A stretch of 64,000 nucleotides of DNA, taken from assembly GCA_964538085.1 (NCBI GenBank), contig CAZIDF010000007.1, forward strand, positions 1 through 64,000, in the 5' to 3' direction. Positions 36,413 through 45,082 of this stretch are shown here, piece by piece. A program made the position numbers and the translations under genes. The stretch is from G020348385 sp964538085 (GTDB taxonomy: Bacteria > Acidobacteriota > Aminicenantia > Aminicenantales > Aminicenantaceae). The notes under the pieces were generated by a model. The model did no database searches, was not told where the DNA came from, and saw nothing but the letters and a program-made list of their open reading frames with translations. Positions within the stretch are counted from its first letter, which is position 1; each line of letters opens with the position of its first letter.

Positions 36413-36446
36413 GGGGACGGTTCTATTTATTTTTAGATCCGTCCCC
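36413..36446. repeat. GGGGACGG hairpin
   Basis: GGGGACGG (36413-36420) pairs with CCGTCCCC (36439-36446), and an inner TCTA/TAGA pair extends the stem around an AT-rich loop. Four T residues follow on the plus strand. It looks like a terminator, but it lies between divergent genes, where a terminator is not needed. A partial GGGGACG copy is at 36386-36392. A REP-type palindromic repeat is the alternative. Confidence 0.5.
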
Positions 36447-36451
36447 TTTTG

Positions 36452-36480
36452 TTGACTGTGAGGCGAGTTTCGCTTAGCAT
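36452..36480 (+). promoter_or_regulatory. Predicted promoter of ffh
   Basis: TTGACT at 36452-36457, a 17-bp spacer and TAGCAT at 36475-36480. The ffh ATG is 28 bp downstream of the -10 box. Confidence 0.45.
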
Positions 36481-36507
36481 AAAGAAGCGTTTTCAAGAGA
36501 AATTATC

Positions 36508-37839
36508 ATGCTTGATCAATTGTCCAGCCGTCTTCAGAGAGCCATGAAATTCCTGCGCGGTGAGGGAAAGATCACCGAGAGGAACATGTCTGAGGCTTTG
36601 AAGATGTTGCGGATGGCCCTGCTTGAAGCAGATGTAAATTACAGGGTCGTCAAAGATTTCGAGGCAAATATCAAGGCCAAATCTCTAGATCAGAAGGTGC
36701 TCGATAGCCTCACTCCTGCCCAGCATATCATAAAAATCGTGCGCGATGAACTCACTTCCATTCTGGGCCATGAGGCGAAAAAACTGGAATTTGCAAGCCC
36801 TCCTCCTTCTGTGTTCATGCTCGTGGGTCTTCAGGGTTCGGGGAAAACCACAACATGCGGAAAATTGGCGAACTGGGTGCGCAACCTCAAGAAAAATCCG
36901 CTGCTGTTCTCATTCGACCTCAAACGACCGGCTGCCCAGGAGCAGCTGAAGATGATAACCTCCCAGCTCGACCTTCCTTTTTTTGAGTTGTCCAAAGGCC
37001 AGATGGCTTCTCCGCAAAAATCCCTGAAGGATGTTCTCCTATATACCAAAGAGAGGAACCATGATCCTTTGATCGTGGATACGGCCGGCCGGCTTCACGT
37101 GGATGAGGAACTGATGAAAGAGCTGCGTATGGTCAAGGAAATCCTCGAACCTATCGAGGTCCTGTTTGTCGGGGATTCCATGACGGGTCAGGATGCCGTG
37201 AAGAGTGCCCAATTATTTGAGGGAAAAATAGGTTTAACCTCCATCATTTTGACAAAACTCGATGGGGATGCCCGCGGCGGGGCAGCCCTGTCGATGACTT
37301 CTGTTACAGGCAAACCCATAAAGTTCGTGGGTGTCGGGGAAAAATTGGATAAGCTCGATGTGTTCCATCCTGACCGGATGGCCTCTCGCATACTCGGCAT
37401 GGGAGATATGCTCACACTGATCGAGAAAGCGGAGAAACAGGCGGACGTGAAAGAGGCCGAGGAGATGGCCAGAAAGCTCCGGAGACAAGAATTCTCCCTT
37501 GAAGATTTCAAAAAACAACTGGTCCAATTGAAAAAGATGGGATCCCTCTCCCAGTTTATGCATATGTTGCCTTCAGGCGGGATGTTCAAGAACGTGTCCA
37601 ACTTGAGCATCGATGACAAGAAAATCGTGTACTTCGAGGCCATCATCAATTCCATGACAGGGGACGAGAGGGAAAATCCAAAAATCATTGGCGGCAGCCG
37701 CCGTGCGCGTGTCGCGAGGGGAAGCGGAAGGCCTGTTTCAGAGGTCAATCAACTGTTGAAGCAATTTTTCGAAATGAAAAAAATGATGAAAAAGTCCCAA
37801 TTCCAAAAACTTCTTTCCAACCTTCCCCCATCCCGCTGA
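36508..37839 (+). CDS. ffh: Signal recognition particle protein Ffh
   Basis: A 443-aa SRP GTPase that binds signal sequences and SRP RNA and delivers ribosomes to FtsY. It has an N domain (about 1-90) and a G domain with GLQGSGKTTT, DTAGR and TKLDGDARGG. The M domain ends in a methionine-rich helix (QFMHMLPSGGMF, MKKMMKKSQFQKLL). The RNA-binding region is KIIGGSRRARVARGSGRPVSEV. Slight departures from the usual sequence include FDLKRPAAQEQL where most have DTYRPAA. The gene is full length, alone on its strand and convergent with an outer-membrane protein gene. Confidence 0.97.
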   Translation: MLDQLSSRLQRAMKFLRGEGKITERNMSEALKMLRMALLEADVNYRVVKDFEANIKAKSLDQKVLDSLTPAQHIIKIVRDELTSILGHEAKKLEFASPPPSVFMLVGLQGSGKTTTCGKLANWVRNLKKNPLLFSFDLKRPAAQEQLKMITSQLDLPFFELSKGQMASPQKSLKDVLLYTKERNHDPLIVDTAGRLHVDEELMKELRMVKEILEPIEVLFVGDSMTGQDAVKSAQLFEGKIGLTSIILTKLDGDARGGAALSMTSVTGKPIKFVGVGEKLDKLDVFHPDRMASRILGMGDMLTLIEKAEKQADVKEAEEMARKLRRQEFSLEDFKKQLVQLKKMGSLSQFMHMLPSGGMFKNVSNLSIDDKKIVYFEAIINSMTGDERENPKIIGGSRRARVARGSGRPVSEVNQLLKQFFEMKKMMKKSQFQKLLSNLPPSR

Positions 37840-37851
37840 AAACCGCTCCTG

Positions 37852-38367
37852 TCAGAAGTAATAAAAGATGCCCGCTCCAATATAGTCTACGGTGACCGTA
37901 GATGTTGTGTTTTTTTGTTTATCTTTGTATTTGAAGTTTAATTTTCTGTATTCTGTAACGATCCCGACGTGTTTGCCCAGCAAAACTCTTATCCCTGCAC
38001 CATAATTATTTACGAGGCTAAACCTTTCGATAACGATCCCATATCCCGCGGTTACGAAGGGTTCTACACGTTTGAGCGGAATGTTAAAGCTAATGTTTCC
38101 CATTGCCAGGATCTCATTCTTGATGATCCCGAAATTGATACCCCCGGACACCCAGCCAGAGAGAAGGTTCCAGCCAACGCTTTTTAATAGGCCAAAATTT
38201 CCTGTCTCTTTATCACTGCTTTTGGCCAAACCCAGGGTCATGTTGTCCGACCCTCTTCTTTTTTTCGTTTTTTGTTCAACATCCGATTGACCATTGGCAA
38301 TTGACGTGAATAATAGGGTGATTATCAGCAGCATAATAGCTTGGAATGTCGCTTTCTTTTTCTTCAA
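37852..38367 (-). CDS. Small outer-membrane beta-barrel protein
   Basis: A 171-aa protein. The TTG start at 38367 is supported by AAGGAG seven bases upstream. A signal peptide (about 1-26, ending ...IANGQ) is followed by a basic KKRRG patch and then alternating polar/hydrophobic strands (NISFNIPLKRVEPFVTAGYG, IRVLLGKHVGIVTEYRKLNF). The C-terminus is aromatic (GIFYYF), as in autonomously inserting OmpA/OmpW-like eight-stranded barrels. No specific family is recognised. It is divergent from rpsP. Confidence 0.7.
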   Translation of the reverse strand: MKKKKATFQAIMLLIITLLFTSIANGQSDVEQKTKKRRGSDNMTLGLAKSSDKETGNFGLLKSVGWNLLSGWVSGGINFGIIKNEILAMGNISFNIPLKRVEPFVTAGYGIVIERFSLVNNYGAGIRVLLGKHVGIVTEYRKLNFKYKDKQKNTTSTVTVDYIGAGIFYYF

Positions 38368-38533
38368 ATTTTATCTCCTTAGAATGCTTGTTTCGAAAAA
38401 TAAAATGGAGCAAGACTGGCATCATAGTGACTTGAAATGCAACAGTCAAGCGATGAACCTGTTTTTTTGTTGAATAATGGGTCATTTCCCTGGCGATAAC
38501 AGAAATATGCGGCATTTAGCTTCTTGAAAACAG

Positions 38534-38563
38534 TTGACTTGTGATTGAAATTTTTGGTAATAT
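38534..38563 (+). promoter_or_regulatory. Predicted promoter of the rpsP operon
   Basis: TTGACT at 38534-38539, an 18-bp spacer and TAATAT at 38558-38563. It lies 35 bp before rpsP and probably drives the seven-gene run to 43540. Confidence 0.55.
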
Positions 38564-38597
38564 CTAGTTTTCTACTAAAATCGGGAAGTGTCAAAAA

Positions 38598-38861
38598 ATG
38601 GTAGCAATACGACTCATGCGCTTGGGCGCGAAAAAGAAACCCTTCTACAGGATAATTGTGACAGATTCGAGAATGCCGCGCGAAAGCAAAGCGAAAGAAA
38701 TTCTTGGATATTATGATCCCATGAAGGAACCTCCGGACATAAAAGTGGATTTAGAACGAGCCAAATACTGGTTGGAAAGAGGAGCACAAGCTTCAAACAC
38801 AGTCCAATCTCTATTGAATAAAGTTTCCAAGTCAGCGAAACAACCCAATAACAAAACTTAA
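38598..38861 (+). CDS. rpsP: 30S ribosomal protein S16
   Basis: An 87-aa small-subunit protein with the standard opening VAIRLMRLGAKKKPFYRIIV and the motif SRMPRESKAKEILGYYDP. The end (YWLERGAQASNTVQSLLNK) is also typical. It is the first gene of the rpsP-khpA-rimM-trmD-rplS-rnhB cluster, an arrangement found in many bacteria. The length is normal. Confidence 0.97.
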   Translation: MVAIRLMRLGAKKKPFYRIIVTDSRMPRESKAKEILGYYDPMKEPPDIKVDLERAKYWLERGAQASNTVQSLLNKVSKSAKQPNNKT

Positions 38862-38872
38862 AGGAGGTTACA

Positions 38873-39109
38873 GTGCAAGAACTCGTAGAATTGATCGCAA
38901 AAGCCTTAGTTGACAATCCGGACAAAGTACATGTTTCCCAATTAGAAGGGGAACAGACAACGATTTTGGAACTCAAGGTTGCTCCGGAAGATTTGGGAAA
39001 GGTCATCGGAAAACAAGGCCGAACAGCCAGAGCCATCAGAATTATCCTCGGTGCAGCAGGGATGAAGTTGAAAAGAAGATTTAATCTCGAGATAATTGAA
39101 AAAGGATAA
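38873..39109 (+). CDS. khpA: KH-domain RNA-binding protein KhpA
   Basis: A 78-aa single KH domain with the RNA-binding loop GKVIGKQGRTARAIR. Start GTG with a strong AAGGAGG. KhpA pairs with KhpB/Jag in several bacteria and influences translation and cell division. It lies between rpsP and rimM, its usual place. Confidence 0.95.
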   Translation: MQELVELIAKALVDNPDKVHVSQLEGEQTTILELKVAPEDLGKVIGKQGRTARAIRIILGAAGMKLKRRFNLEIIEKG

Positions 39110-39110
39110 G

Positions 39111-39618
39111 TTGGTCAGCATAGGAAGGATTATCAGAACACAGGGGAGGAAAGGAGAGCTCAGAGTGAGACTTCATTCCGAACGTTTCCTCGAGCCTTTT
39201 TTTTTCACGGCTCTTTTTTAGGATCTCAGGGGATCTGCAAGAATTTGAGGTCGAATCTTTTAGGCCATTCCGGGAATTCTGTATCATCAAATTGAGGGGG
39301 ATCGATACCCTTGACCTGGCAGAAACCCTCAAGGGGCAGGAGATTTGGCTCCCTGAGAAAGCTCTTCATCAACTGGGGAAAGGAAAGTATTACCTGTTCC
39401 AACTCAGCGGCTGTTCCGTGGTCACAAAAGAGGGTGATCCGGTCGGACTGGTTAAAGATATCCTGTTCATACATGAGAACGATCTGATTGTTGTCGATAA
39501 GGGGGGGAAGGAAATATTCGTCCCCTTCACAGAGTCCATCTGTATCGGAGTGGACCTTGAGAAAAAAGAGATCGTCATTGATCCTCCGGATGGGCTTTTG
39601 GACTTGAATGAGATTTGA
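39111..39618 (+). pseudogene. rimM: Ribosome maturation factor RimM, broken by a one-base frameshift
   Basis: The N-terminal third reads from a TTG at 39111 (SIGRIIRTQGRKGELRVRLH) to an in-frame TAG at 39219-39221. The rest (GDLQEFEVESFRPFRE onward, ending in the PRC-barrel VDKGGKEIFVPFTESI...PPDGLLDL) continues in another frame up to 39618. Removing one T from the T9 run (39197-39205) or from the T6 run (39214-39219) would rejoin both parts into a normal protein of about 168 aa. The downstream part keeps good coding character, so this may be an assembly or sequencing error or a very recent mutation rather than decay. The 3' end overlaps trmD by 11 bp. RimM helps 30S maturation around S19. 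Confidence 0.85.
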
Positions 39619-40345
39619 TATAATAACAATCTTTCCCGACATGTTCGGGAGTTTGTTCTCGGGAGGTGTGGTAAAAAAAGCCCTGGAGAAGGGTTTGATC
39701 GAAGTCGAAGTCCACGACCTGAGAGATTATTCGGAGTCAAAGCACAAACAGGTGGATGACCGTCCGTTTGGCGGAGGACAGGGAATGGTTCTCAAGCCAG
39801 AGCCCATCTTTTCTGCTGTTGAAAAAATTCGAGGCGGACAGGATATCCCGGTTTACTTGCTTTCTCCCCAGGGAAAGAAATTTGACCATCGCATGGCGGA
39901 AAACCTGGCGGAAATGGCGAGGTTGATCCTGATATGCGGTCGGTATGAAGGAGTGGATGAGAGAGTGATGAAATATCTGGCTACCGAGGAAATATCCATC
40001 GGTGATTTTGTGCTCACAGGTGGTGAGCCAGCAGCATGGGTTATCGTGGATGCTGTGTCTCGTTTCGTTCCTCGAGTCGTCGGAAAAATCGAGTCGGTCA
40101 GACAGGAGTCTTTTATCGAAGGACTTTATGATTTTCCACACTATACTCGCCCCCGGGATTTTGCCGGTATGACCGTTCCGGAAGTTTTGTTCTCTGGAGA
40201 TCATAAAAAGATCCAGGATTGGCGAAGAAGAAAGGCCCTGGAAAAAACATGGCGTCTTAGACCCGACTTGATCGACCAAAAAAAAATGACGCCAGAAGAT
40301 GAAAAAATATTGGAAGAAATACGCAAAGGAAGGAAAGAAAAATGA
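39608..40345 (+). CDS. trmD: tRNA (guanine-N1-)-methyltransferase
   Basis: A 245-aa SPOUT-fold enzyme methylating G37 of tRNAs to prevent frameshifting. It has IITIFPDMF at the N-terminus, RPFGGGQGMVLKPEP, the knotted SAM site CGRYEGVDERV and IGDFVLTGGEPAA, and LYDFPHYTRP. Full length. It overlaps the end of rimM by 11 bp and rplS by 4 bp. Confidence 0.97.
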   Translation: MRFDIITIFPDMFGSLFSGGVVKKALEKGLIEVEVHDLRDYSESKHKQVDDRPFGGGQGMVLKPEPIFSAVEKIRGGQDIPVYLLSPQGKKFDHRMAENLAEMARLILICGRYEGVDERVMKYLATEEISIGDFVLTGGEPAAWVIVDAVSRFVPRVVGKIESVRQESFIEGLYDFPHYTRPRDFAGMTVPEVLFSGDHKKIQDWRRRKALEKTWRLRPDLIDQKKMTPEDEKILEEIRKGRKEK

Positions 40346-40683
40346 GTCTTATGAATATGGTTGAAAATGAGCAACTGAATAAAAACCTCGATCCGTTCAA
40401 AGTGGGAGATACCCTTAAGGTACATGTGATCATCCGAGAGGGGAATAAGGAGAGGATACAAATCTTTCGTGGGGATGTTATAGCCAAGAGAAGAACGGGT
40501 GTCGGGGCTACGTTTACCGTCCGGAAAATTTCTTTTGGAGTGGGAGTGGAGAGAGTTTTCCCGCTGCATTCCAAAATGATCAAAAAGATCGAGGTTGTAA
40601 GACGGGGAAATGTCCGGCGTGCCAAGCTGTATTATCTCCGGAGCTTGAAGGGCAAAGCCGCCAGACTTAAAGAAGCGAGATAA
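40342..40683 (+). CDS. rplS: 50S ribosomal protein L19
   Basis: A 113-aa large-subunit protein at the 30S interface. Typical segments are PFKVGDTLKVHVII, GNKERIQIFRGDVIAK, the FTVRKISFGVGVERVFPLHS core and RRAKLYYLRSLKGKAARL near the end. It overlaps trmD by 4 bp. The start could also be the second methionine, three codons later. Confidence 0.97.
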   Translation: MSLMNMVENEQLNKNLDPFKVGDTLKVHVIIREGNKERIQIFRGDVIAKRRTGVGATFTVRKISFGVGVERVFPLHSKMIKKIEVVRRGNVRRAKLYYLRSLKGKAARLKEAR

Positions 40684-40739
40684 GCTCAAAAAAATCAGGG
40701 TCCCCATTTATCATACAGAAATTCGACTAAATAAATGGA

Positions 40740-41396
40740 GTGTGCTTTAATAGAAAGGGTAATCCGAAGGTGGCAGATTTTTATTTCGAGAAAAATTTAC
40801 TGAAAAAAGGCTATGCAAACATCGCCGGTATCGATGAAGTTGGGAGGGGAGCACTTTTTGGCCCTGTTGTCGCTGCGGCGGTGATTTTCTCGAAAGATTT
40901 TATCCAGAACAATAAAGAAGCCTGGGTATTTGAAGTCGATGATTCCAAGCTTCTCACTCCCAGGAAAAGAGAAAGATTTACCAAAGCCATTTTAGCTTCA
41001 GCCAAAGCTGTGGGCATCGGCATGGCAACGAACAGAGAAATAGATGAAAAAAATATTCGCTGGGCTTCTTTCGAAGCCATGAGGAGAGCCATAAAAAAAA
41101 TGTCCGTGTGTCCGGATTTTCTTCTAGTGGATGGTTTTCAGCTCCCCAGCGTTGAATGCCATCAATGGGGATTGCGGCAAGGAGATCGGAAGAGCATTTC
41201 CATCGCTGCTGCCTCCATCGTGGCGAAAGTTTTACGAGATCAAATGGTGAATACGCTGGACACGGTTTATGAGGGCTATGCTCTTGCAAGACACAAAGGA
41301 TATGGGACGAGTGCTCATCTGCGGGCCCTTGAAGAAAAAGGCCCCACCATTTTCCACAGAGTTTCTTTCCGCCCTCTGAATCAGGAAAAAAGATGA
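40740..41396 (+). CDS. rnhB: Ribonuclease HII
   Basis: About 218 aa. Removes RNA from RNA:DNA hybrids and single ribonucleotides from DNA. Catalytic residues are in IAGIDEVGRG (D and E), in the VDDSKLL segment and in LLVDGF. The late HKGYGTSAHLRAL segment is also present. The GTG at 40740 is used, although a GTG at 40770 is an alternative. The stop overlaps the start of the TPR gene (ATGA). Confidence 0.95.
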   Translation: MCFNRKGNPKVADFYFEKNLLKKGYANIAGIDEVGRGALFGPVVAAAVIFSKDFIQNNKEAWVFEVDDSKLLTPRKRERFTKAILASAKAVGIGMATNREIDEKNIRWASFEAMRRAIKKMSVCPDFLLVDGFQLPSVECHQWGLRQGDRKSISIAAASIVAKVLRDQMVNTLDTVYEGYALARHKGYGTSAHLRALEEKGPTIFHRVSFRPLNQEKR

Positions 41397-43540
41397 TTCA
41401 AAACAAAGACAGAGCCAAAATTGAAGCGCTCGCTGAAAAGTACATCAAAAAGGAAAAATACGAAGAAGCTATCACAGAATATCAAAAGCTACTATCTGGA
41501 GATGAGCAAGATGTTCAAGTCTGGAATATCATCGGGGATTTGTTTATCAAGGCGAATAAAAATGAGAAAGCGGTCGGAGAGTTTAAAAAGATCGCCGCTC
41601 ACTTCGAAGAGAGAGGAATTTTCACTAAATCCATCGCGATATACAAGAGGATCTCTCGGCTAACTCCTGACGACATCCAAACGCTCAAAAAATTGGCAGA
41701 TCTTTATTGCGATCGTGGATTCGTCTCCGAAGCAAAAGCGGAATATTCGAACCTTGCCAAAAAACTCACGAAAAAAAACGAAACGGAAGAGGCTATAGCC
41801 ACTTACAAAAAATTGTTGAAATTGGACAGTGACGATGCAGAATCTCGGCTGAATCTGGCCGAGTTGTTAATACAGGAAAAACAAGTGGATAAAGCCGTGG
41901 AAGAGCTCAATGAAGCAGCCGAGCTCAAGATGCGGATGAATTCTTTTAAAGAAGCGGATGGGATTCTCAAAAAAGCGAGGTCTTTGGACAAAGATCATCC
42001 CAGGACCTTGGAAAACATGATCGATCTGTTCAAACTGGAGAAAAAAAGAAAGGAAGCCCTGAAACTTGTCCATGAAATCCTGAGAAAAGACAAGGAGAAT
42101 TTAAAAGCCCTTTATTTATTGGGGGATTTGTGTTTTGAAGATGAAGAGCTGAATAAAGCAGAAGAGATCTTTGTAAAGATCCTTTCTATCCAGCCTAAAG
42201 AAATCGAGGCCAGGGTTCGGCTGGGCCGCATCCATATTCAGAAGAATGAATGCGATAAGGCTTTCGATCTTTACCAACCTCTTGTAGACACCCTGGCTAA
42301 AAAACACAGGGAGGACAAAGCTATCGGGCTCCTCGGCCTGATCCTGACAGCACAAAACGATCATCTCCAGTCCTTGGAAAAACTGGCCAGCATATACAAG
42401 GAAAAAAAGCAGAATAAAAGTTACGAGATCGTTATTCGAAGGCTTAAGAAGGAATATGAAAAGAAAAAGTTGACCGAGAAAATCGCCTCTCTCGAAGAGG
42501 AGATCGAGGAGATCGCGCCCGAAGAGAAAAAAGTCGAGCCAATTTCTTTGGGGGCATCAACTAAATCTCCTGAGCCAAATGTCCCTGAATCTGAAGTCCC
42601 CCAGTCTGAAACCCCTGAGCCTGTGACGGCTGAACATGAAGAGACCGAACTTGAAATAGTCGAGATCGAGCCCTCCCTTCCCGATGCAGAGGAAGAGACG
42701 GATGATGAGATGATTGCGATGAATTTGGAAAAAGCAGACCGTCTCATCCAACAAGGACTGATAAGAAATGCCAGAAGAATTCTGGAAGACCTCAAGGCGA
42801 GATTCCCGGGAGATGAAGGCATTGATGAAAAAATCAAAGAGCTGGGATCCCTCACATCCCAGGTCAAGGGAGATGGGATCGTCGAGCAAGTCGAGAAGTC
42901 TTCTTCCAAAGATACGGAGTTGTTCCAGGGAGGCGAGAAGCTCACATCCGCCGAGATCTTTGCCGATACAGATATCGTTCCTCTTGTTTCTCAGGAAACA
43001 GGCGAGAAGAGGTATTTCGATCTTTCCCGTCAGCTGGAAGAAGAACTGGAAGCGATCCGGCATATCTTCTACCAGCAAACGAGAGGAGATACCACCGTTG
43101 TCGAAAAGGAATTGTCGGCGATCGTATCGGATTTCAAAATCAAAGTGGATGAAAAAATCGGAACAGCTGATATGGAGGCGCGGTATAATCTGGGGATCGC
43201 CTATCTTGAACAAGATCTCATCGATGAAGCTATCATAGAGTTTATGCTGGCTTCCCAGGACGAAAAATGGGAGATGGACAGTTTTACTAACCTGGGAGAA
43301 TGCTACAAACGGCAGAACGATTTTAACGAAGCCATAAAGTGGTATGAGAAAGCCATGGAACTCGTCGGGGGAGATTCCATCCAAGCCTATGCTCTGAAAT
43401 ATGAAATCGCTTCCCTCTATGAAGCGAAAAAAGAATCGGATAAAGCGTTGCGGTTGTTTGGAGAAGTTCTGGAATGGAATCCAGAATACGGAGATGTGAC
43501 AACCAGGATAAAAAGCATAGAAGAACAAGCCTCGAAGTGA
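41393..43540 (+). CDS. Large cytoplasmic TPR-repeat protein
   Basis: A 715-aa protein without signal peptide or membrane span. About nine helical TPR-like repeats fill residues 10-385. A Glu/Pro-rich low-complexity linker follows (about 385-440, with repeated PESE/PETPEP). A C-terminal part (about 445-710) has further TPR units, for example MEARYNLGIAYLEQDLIDEAI and YKRQNDFNEAIKWYEKAME. It is coupled to rnhB by a 4-bp overlap and ends the rpsP operon. Proteins like this act as assembly scaffolds; no specific partner is indicated. Similar TPR proteins are frequent in Acidobacteriota-type genomes. Confidence 0.83.
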   Translation: MIQNKDRAKIEALAEKYIKKEKYEEAITEYQKLLSGDEQDVQVWNIIGDLFIKANKNEKAVGEFKKIAAHFEERGIFTKSIAIYKRISRLTPDDIQTLKKLADLYCDRGFVSEAKAEYSNLAKKLTKKNETEEAIATYKKLLKLDSDDAESRLNLAELLIQEKQVDKAVEELNEAAELKMRMNSFKEADGILKKARSLDKDHPRTLENMIDLFKLEKKRKEALKLVHEILRKDKENLKALYLLGDLCFEDEELNKAEEIFVKILSIQPKEIEARVRLGRIHIQKNECDKAFDLYQPLVDTLAKKHREDKAIGLLGLILTAQNDHLQSLEKLASIYKEKKQNKSYEIVIRRLKKEYEKKKLTEKIASLEEEIEEIAPEEKKVEPISLGASTKSPEPNVPESEVPQSETPEPVTAEHEETELEIVEIEPSLPDAEEETDDEMIAMNLEKADRLIQQGLIRNARRILEDLKARFPGDEGIDEKIKELGSLTSQVKGDGIVEQVEKSSSKDTELFQGGEKLTSAEIFADTDIVPLVSQETGEKRYFDLSRQLEEELEAIRHIFYQQTRGDTTVVEKELSAIVSDFKIKVDEKIGTADMEARYNLGIAYLEQDLIDEAIIEFMLASQDEKWEMDSFTNLGECYKRQNDFNEAIKWYEKAMELVGGDSIQAYALKYEIASLYEAKKESDKALRLFGEVLEWNPEYGDVTTRIKSIEEQASK

Positions 43541-43664
43541 TATTCTAATAATACCGATCCATCCCTTCCCTCAATTCCGGTCTGCAAAATTGGCGGACCT
43601 GGTCGTGCGAAGGATTATGTGAGAAAAGATAAATCCATTAATCGTTATCAGTATAGTTCGACCG

Positions 43665-45047
43665 ATGGAAGAAAAGTGTTTATTGCCTTTAGAAAAAATG
43701 TTGGATGTGATCATCCAGGAGATCCCTTCCCAACTAGGTGCGATCCTCCTCATCGATATAAACGGCCAGATAATCGATCAGGTAATGCGGCAGGGGCCTG
43801 GGGATGAAGGAAAAAGAGTTCGTAAAGATATAGCCAGAGATGCCATCGAAAATGGGCATCCGATGATTTTGTCCGGCCCTCACATGGGAATTCCCGATCA
43901 TGTCCTTTGCCTTCCTCTTGCCGATTGGGAGAAATCCTTCGGTTGTGTCTATTTGGCGAGGAGGGAAGAGGAACAAGTTTATTCCGACCGCGATATGGAT
44001 GTTTTGGCGGCCTTTGCCAAACCTGTCAGCGTTATCTTGAAAAGAAGCGCAAAAATGGAAAACTCCTCTCGGGTCGTCGGGCTTTGCCCGTCCCGTTTGA
44101 TCGGAAAGAGCAAAGACTTCTTTCGTGTTTTGCATTTCATCGACTGTGTGAAAAATAATGATATCCCTGTCTTTATTTCTGGTGAAAGCGGTACAGGGAA
44201 AGAGGTCGTCGCCAGGACAATCCATGAATCGGGGTCCAGAAGATCCCATGCGTTCGTAGCTATCAACTGCGGAGCTATTCCTGATCATCTCCTGGAGAGC
44301 GAGCTATTCGGTTACGCCAGAGGAGCCTTTACAGGTGCCGTGAAGGAGAAACCAGGTCTTATCGAAGAGGCGAACAAAGGCACTTTTTTTTTGGATGAAA
44401 TCGGGGACCTCTCCCCTCCACTCCAGGCTAAGCTTTTACGAGTCATCCAAGAAAAAGAGATCCGCCGGATAGGCGAGAATCGAATGCGCCAGATCGATGT
44501 CCGTTTCATTTCTGCAACGAACAAAAACATCGAGGAAGAGGTCAGCGAAGGCCGTTTCCGGGAAGATTTGTATTATCGTCTCAATATTGTATCTGTCAAT
44601 CTTTCCCCTTTGAGGAAAAGGAGAGAGGATATCTTGAGCCTAGTGAATCACCTTTCCGAAAAATATTGCCGAGAGCTAAAACGAAATAGAGTCTATTTTA
44701 CTCCTGCAGCCATCCAGCTTTTGCTGGGATATTCTTGGCCCGGGAATGTGAGAGAACTTCAGAATGAGATCCAAAGGTGTTTGATTCTTTGTGATGGGAG
44801 TAGTTTGATCAAAGAGGAATACCTGTCCGATAAAATCCACCATAATAATCAGGATCCCGGAATACATTTGTCCGATTATTTCCATGCCAAAGCCGCATTC
44901 GAGAAGAAATTCCTGAACGAAGCCTTGGCGAGGAGCGACTATAATCGAACGCGAACGGCTGAAGAGATCGGGCTGAGTAGACAAGGGCTGTTCAAGTTAA
45001 TGAAAAAACATGGCATTCTGTCTGTCCCTAAAAATGAACGGATATGA
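43665..45047 (+). CDS. Sigma-54-dependent transcriptional activator with N-terminal GAF-like sensor domain
   Basis: A 460-aa enhancer-binding protein. The N-terminal domain (about 10-135) resembles GAF (GAILLIDINGQI, FGCVYLARREEEQVYSDRD..). The AAA+ domain has Walker A GESGTGKEV (about 172-180), the sigma-54 contact loop GAFTGA, Walker B FFLDEIGDL and the arginine-rich REDLYYRLN segment. A Fis-type helix-turn-helix ends the protein (NRTRTAEEIGLSRQGLFKLM). It should drive RpoN-dependent promoters in response to a ligand. There is no receiver domain, so it is not a classical two-component regulator. The target genes cannot be identified here. Confidence 0.94.
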   Translation: MEEKCLLPLEKMLDVIIQEIPSQLGAILLIDINGQIIDQVMRQGPGDEGKRVRKDIARDAIENGHPMILSGPHMGIPDHVLCLPLADWEKSFGCVYLARREEEQVYSDRDMDVLAAFAKPVSVILKRSAKMENSSRVVGLCPSRLIGKSKDFFRVLHFIDCVKNNDIPVFISGESGTGKEVVARTIHESGSRRSHAFVAINCGAIPDHLLESELFGYARGAFTGAVKEKPGLIEEANKGTFFLDEIGDLSPPLQAKLLRVIQEKEIRRIGENRMRQIDVRFISATNKNIEEEVSEGRFREDLYYRLNIVSVNLSPLRKRREDILSLVNHLSEKYCRELKRNRVYFTPAAIQLLLGYSWPGNVRELQNEIQRCLILCDGSSLIKEEYLSDKIHHNNQDPGIHLSDYFHAKAAFEKKFLNEALARSDYNRTRTAEEIGLSRQGLFKLMKKHGILSVPKNERI

Positions 45048-45082
45048 AATGAAACCGAAATTTGATATTCTTATAGGGCGAA

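Noticed and set aside
42557..43528. 323-aa minus-strand frame opposite the large TPR gene
   Set aside because: The sense frame has regular TPR units and tight coupling to rnhB; the antisense frame is rich in Phe/Ile/Leu as expected of a shadow.
43588..43604. Possible sigma-54 promoter (GG...GC spacing) before the activator gene
   Set aside because: Only the GG-N10-GC spacing fits; other consensus positions do not match, so it is not convincing.
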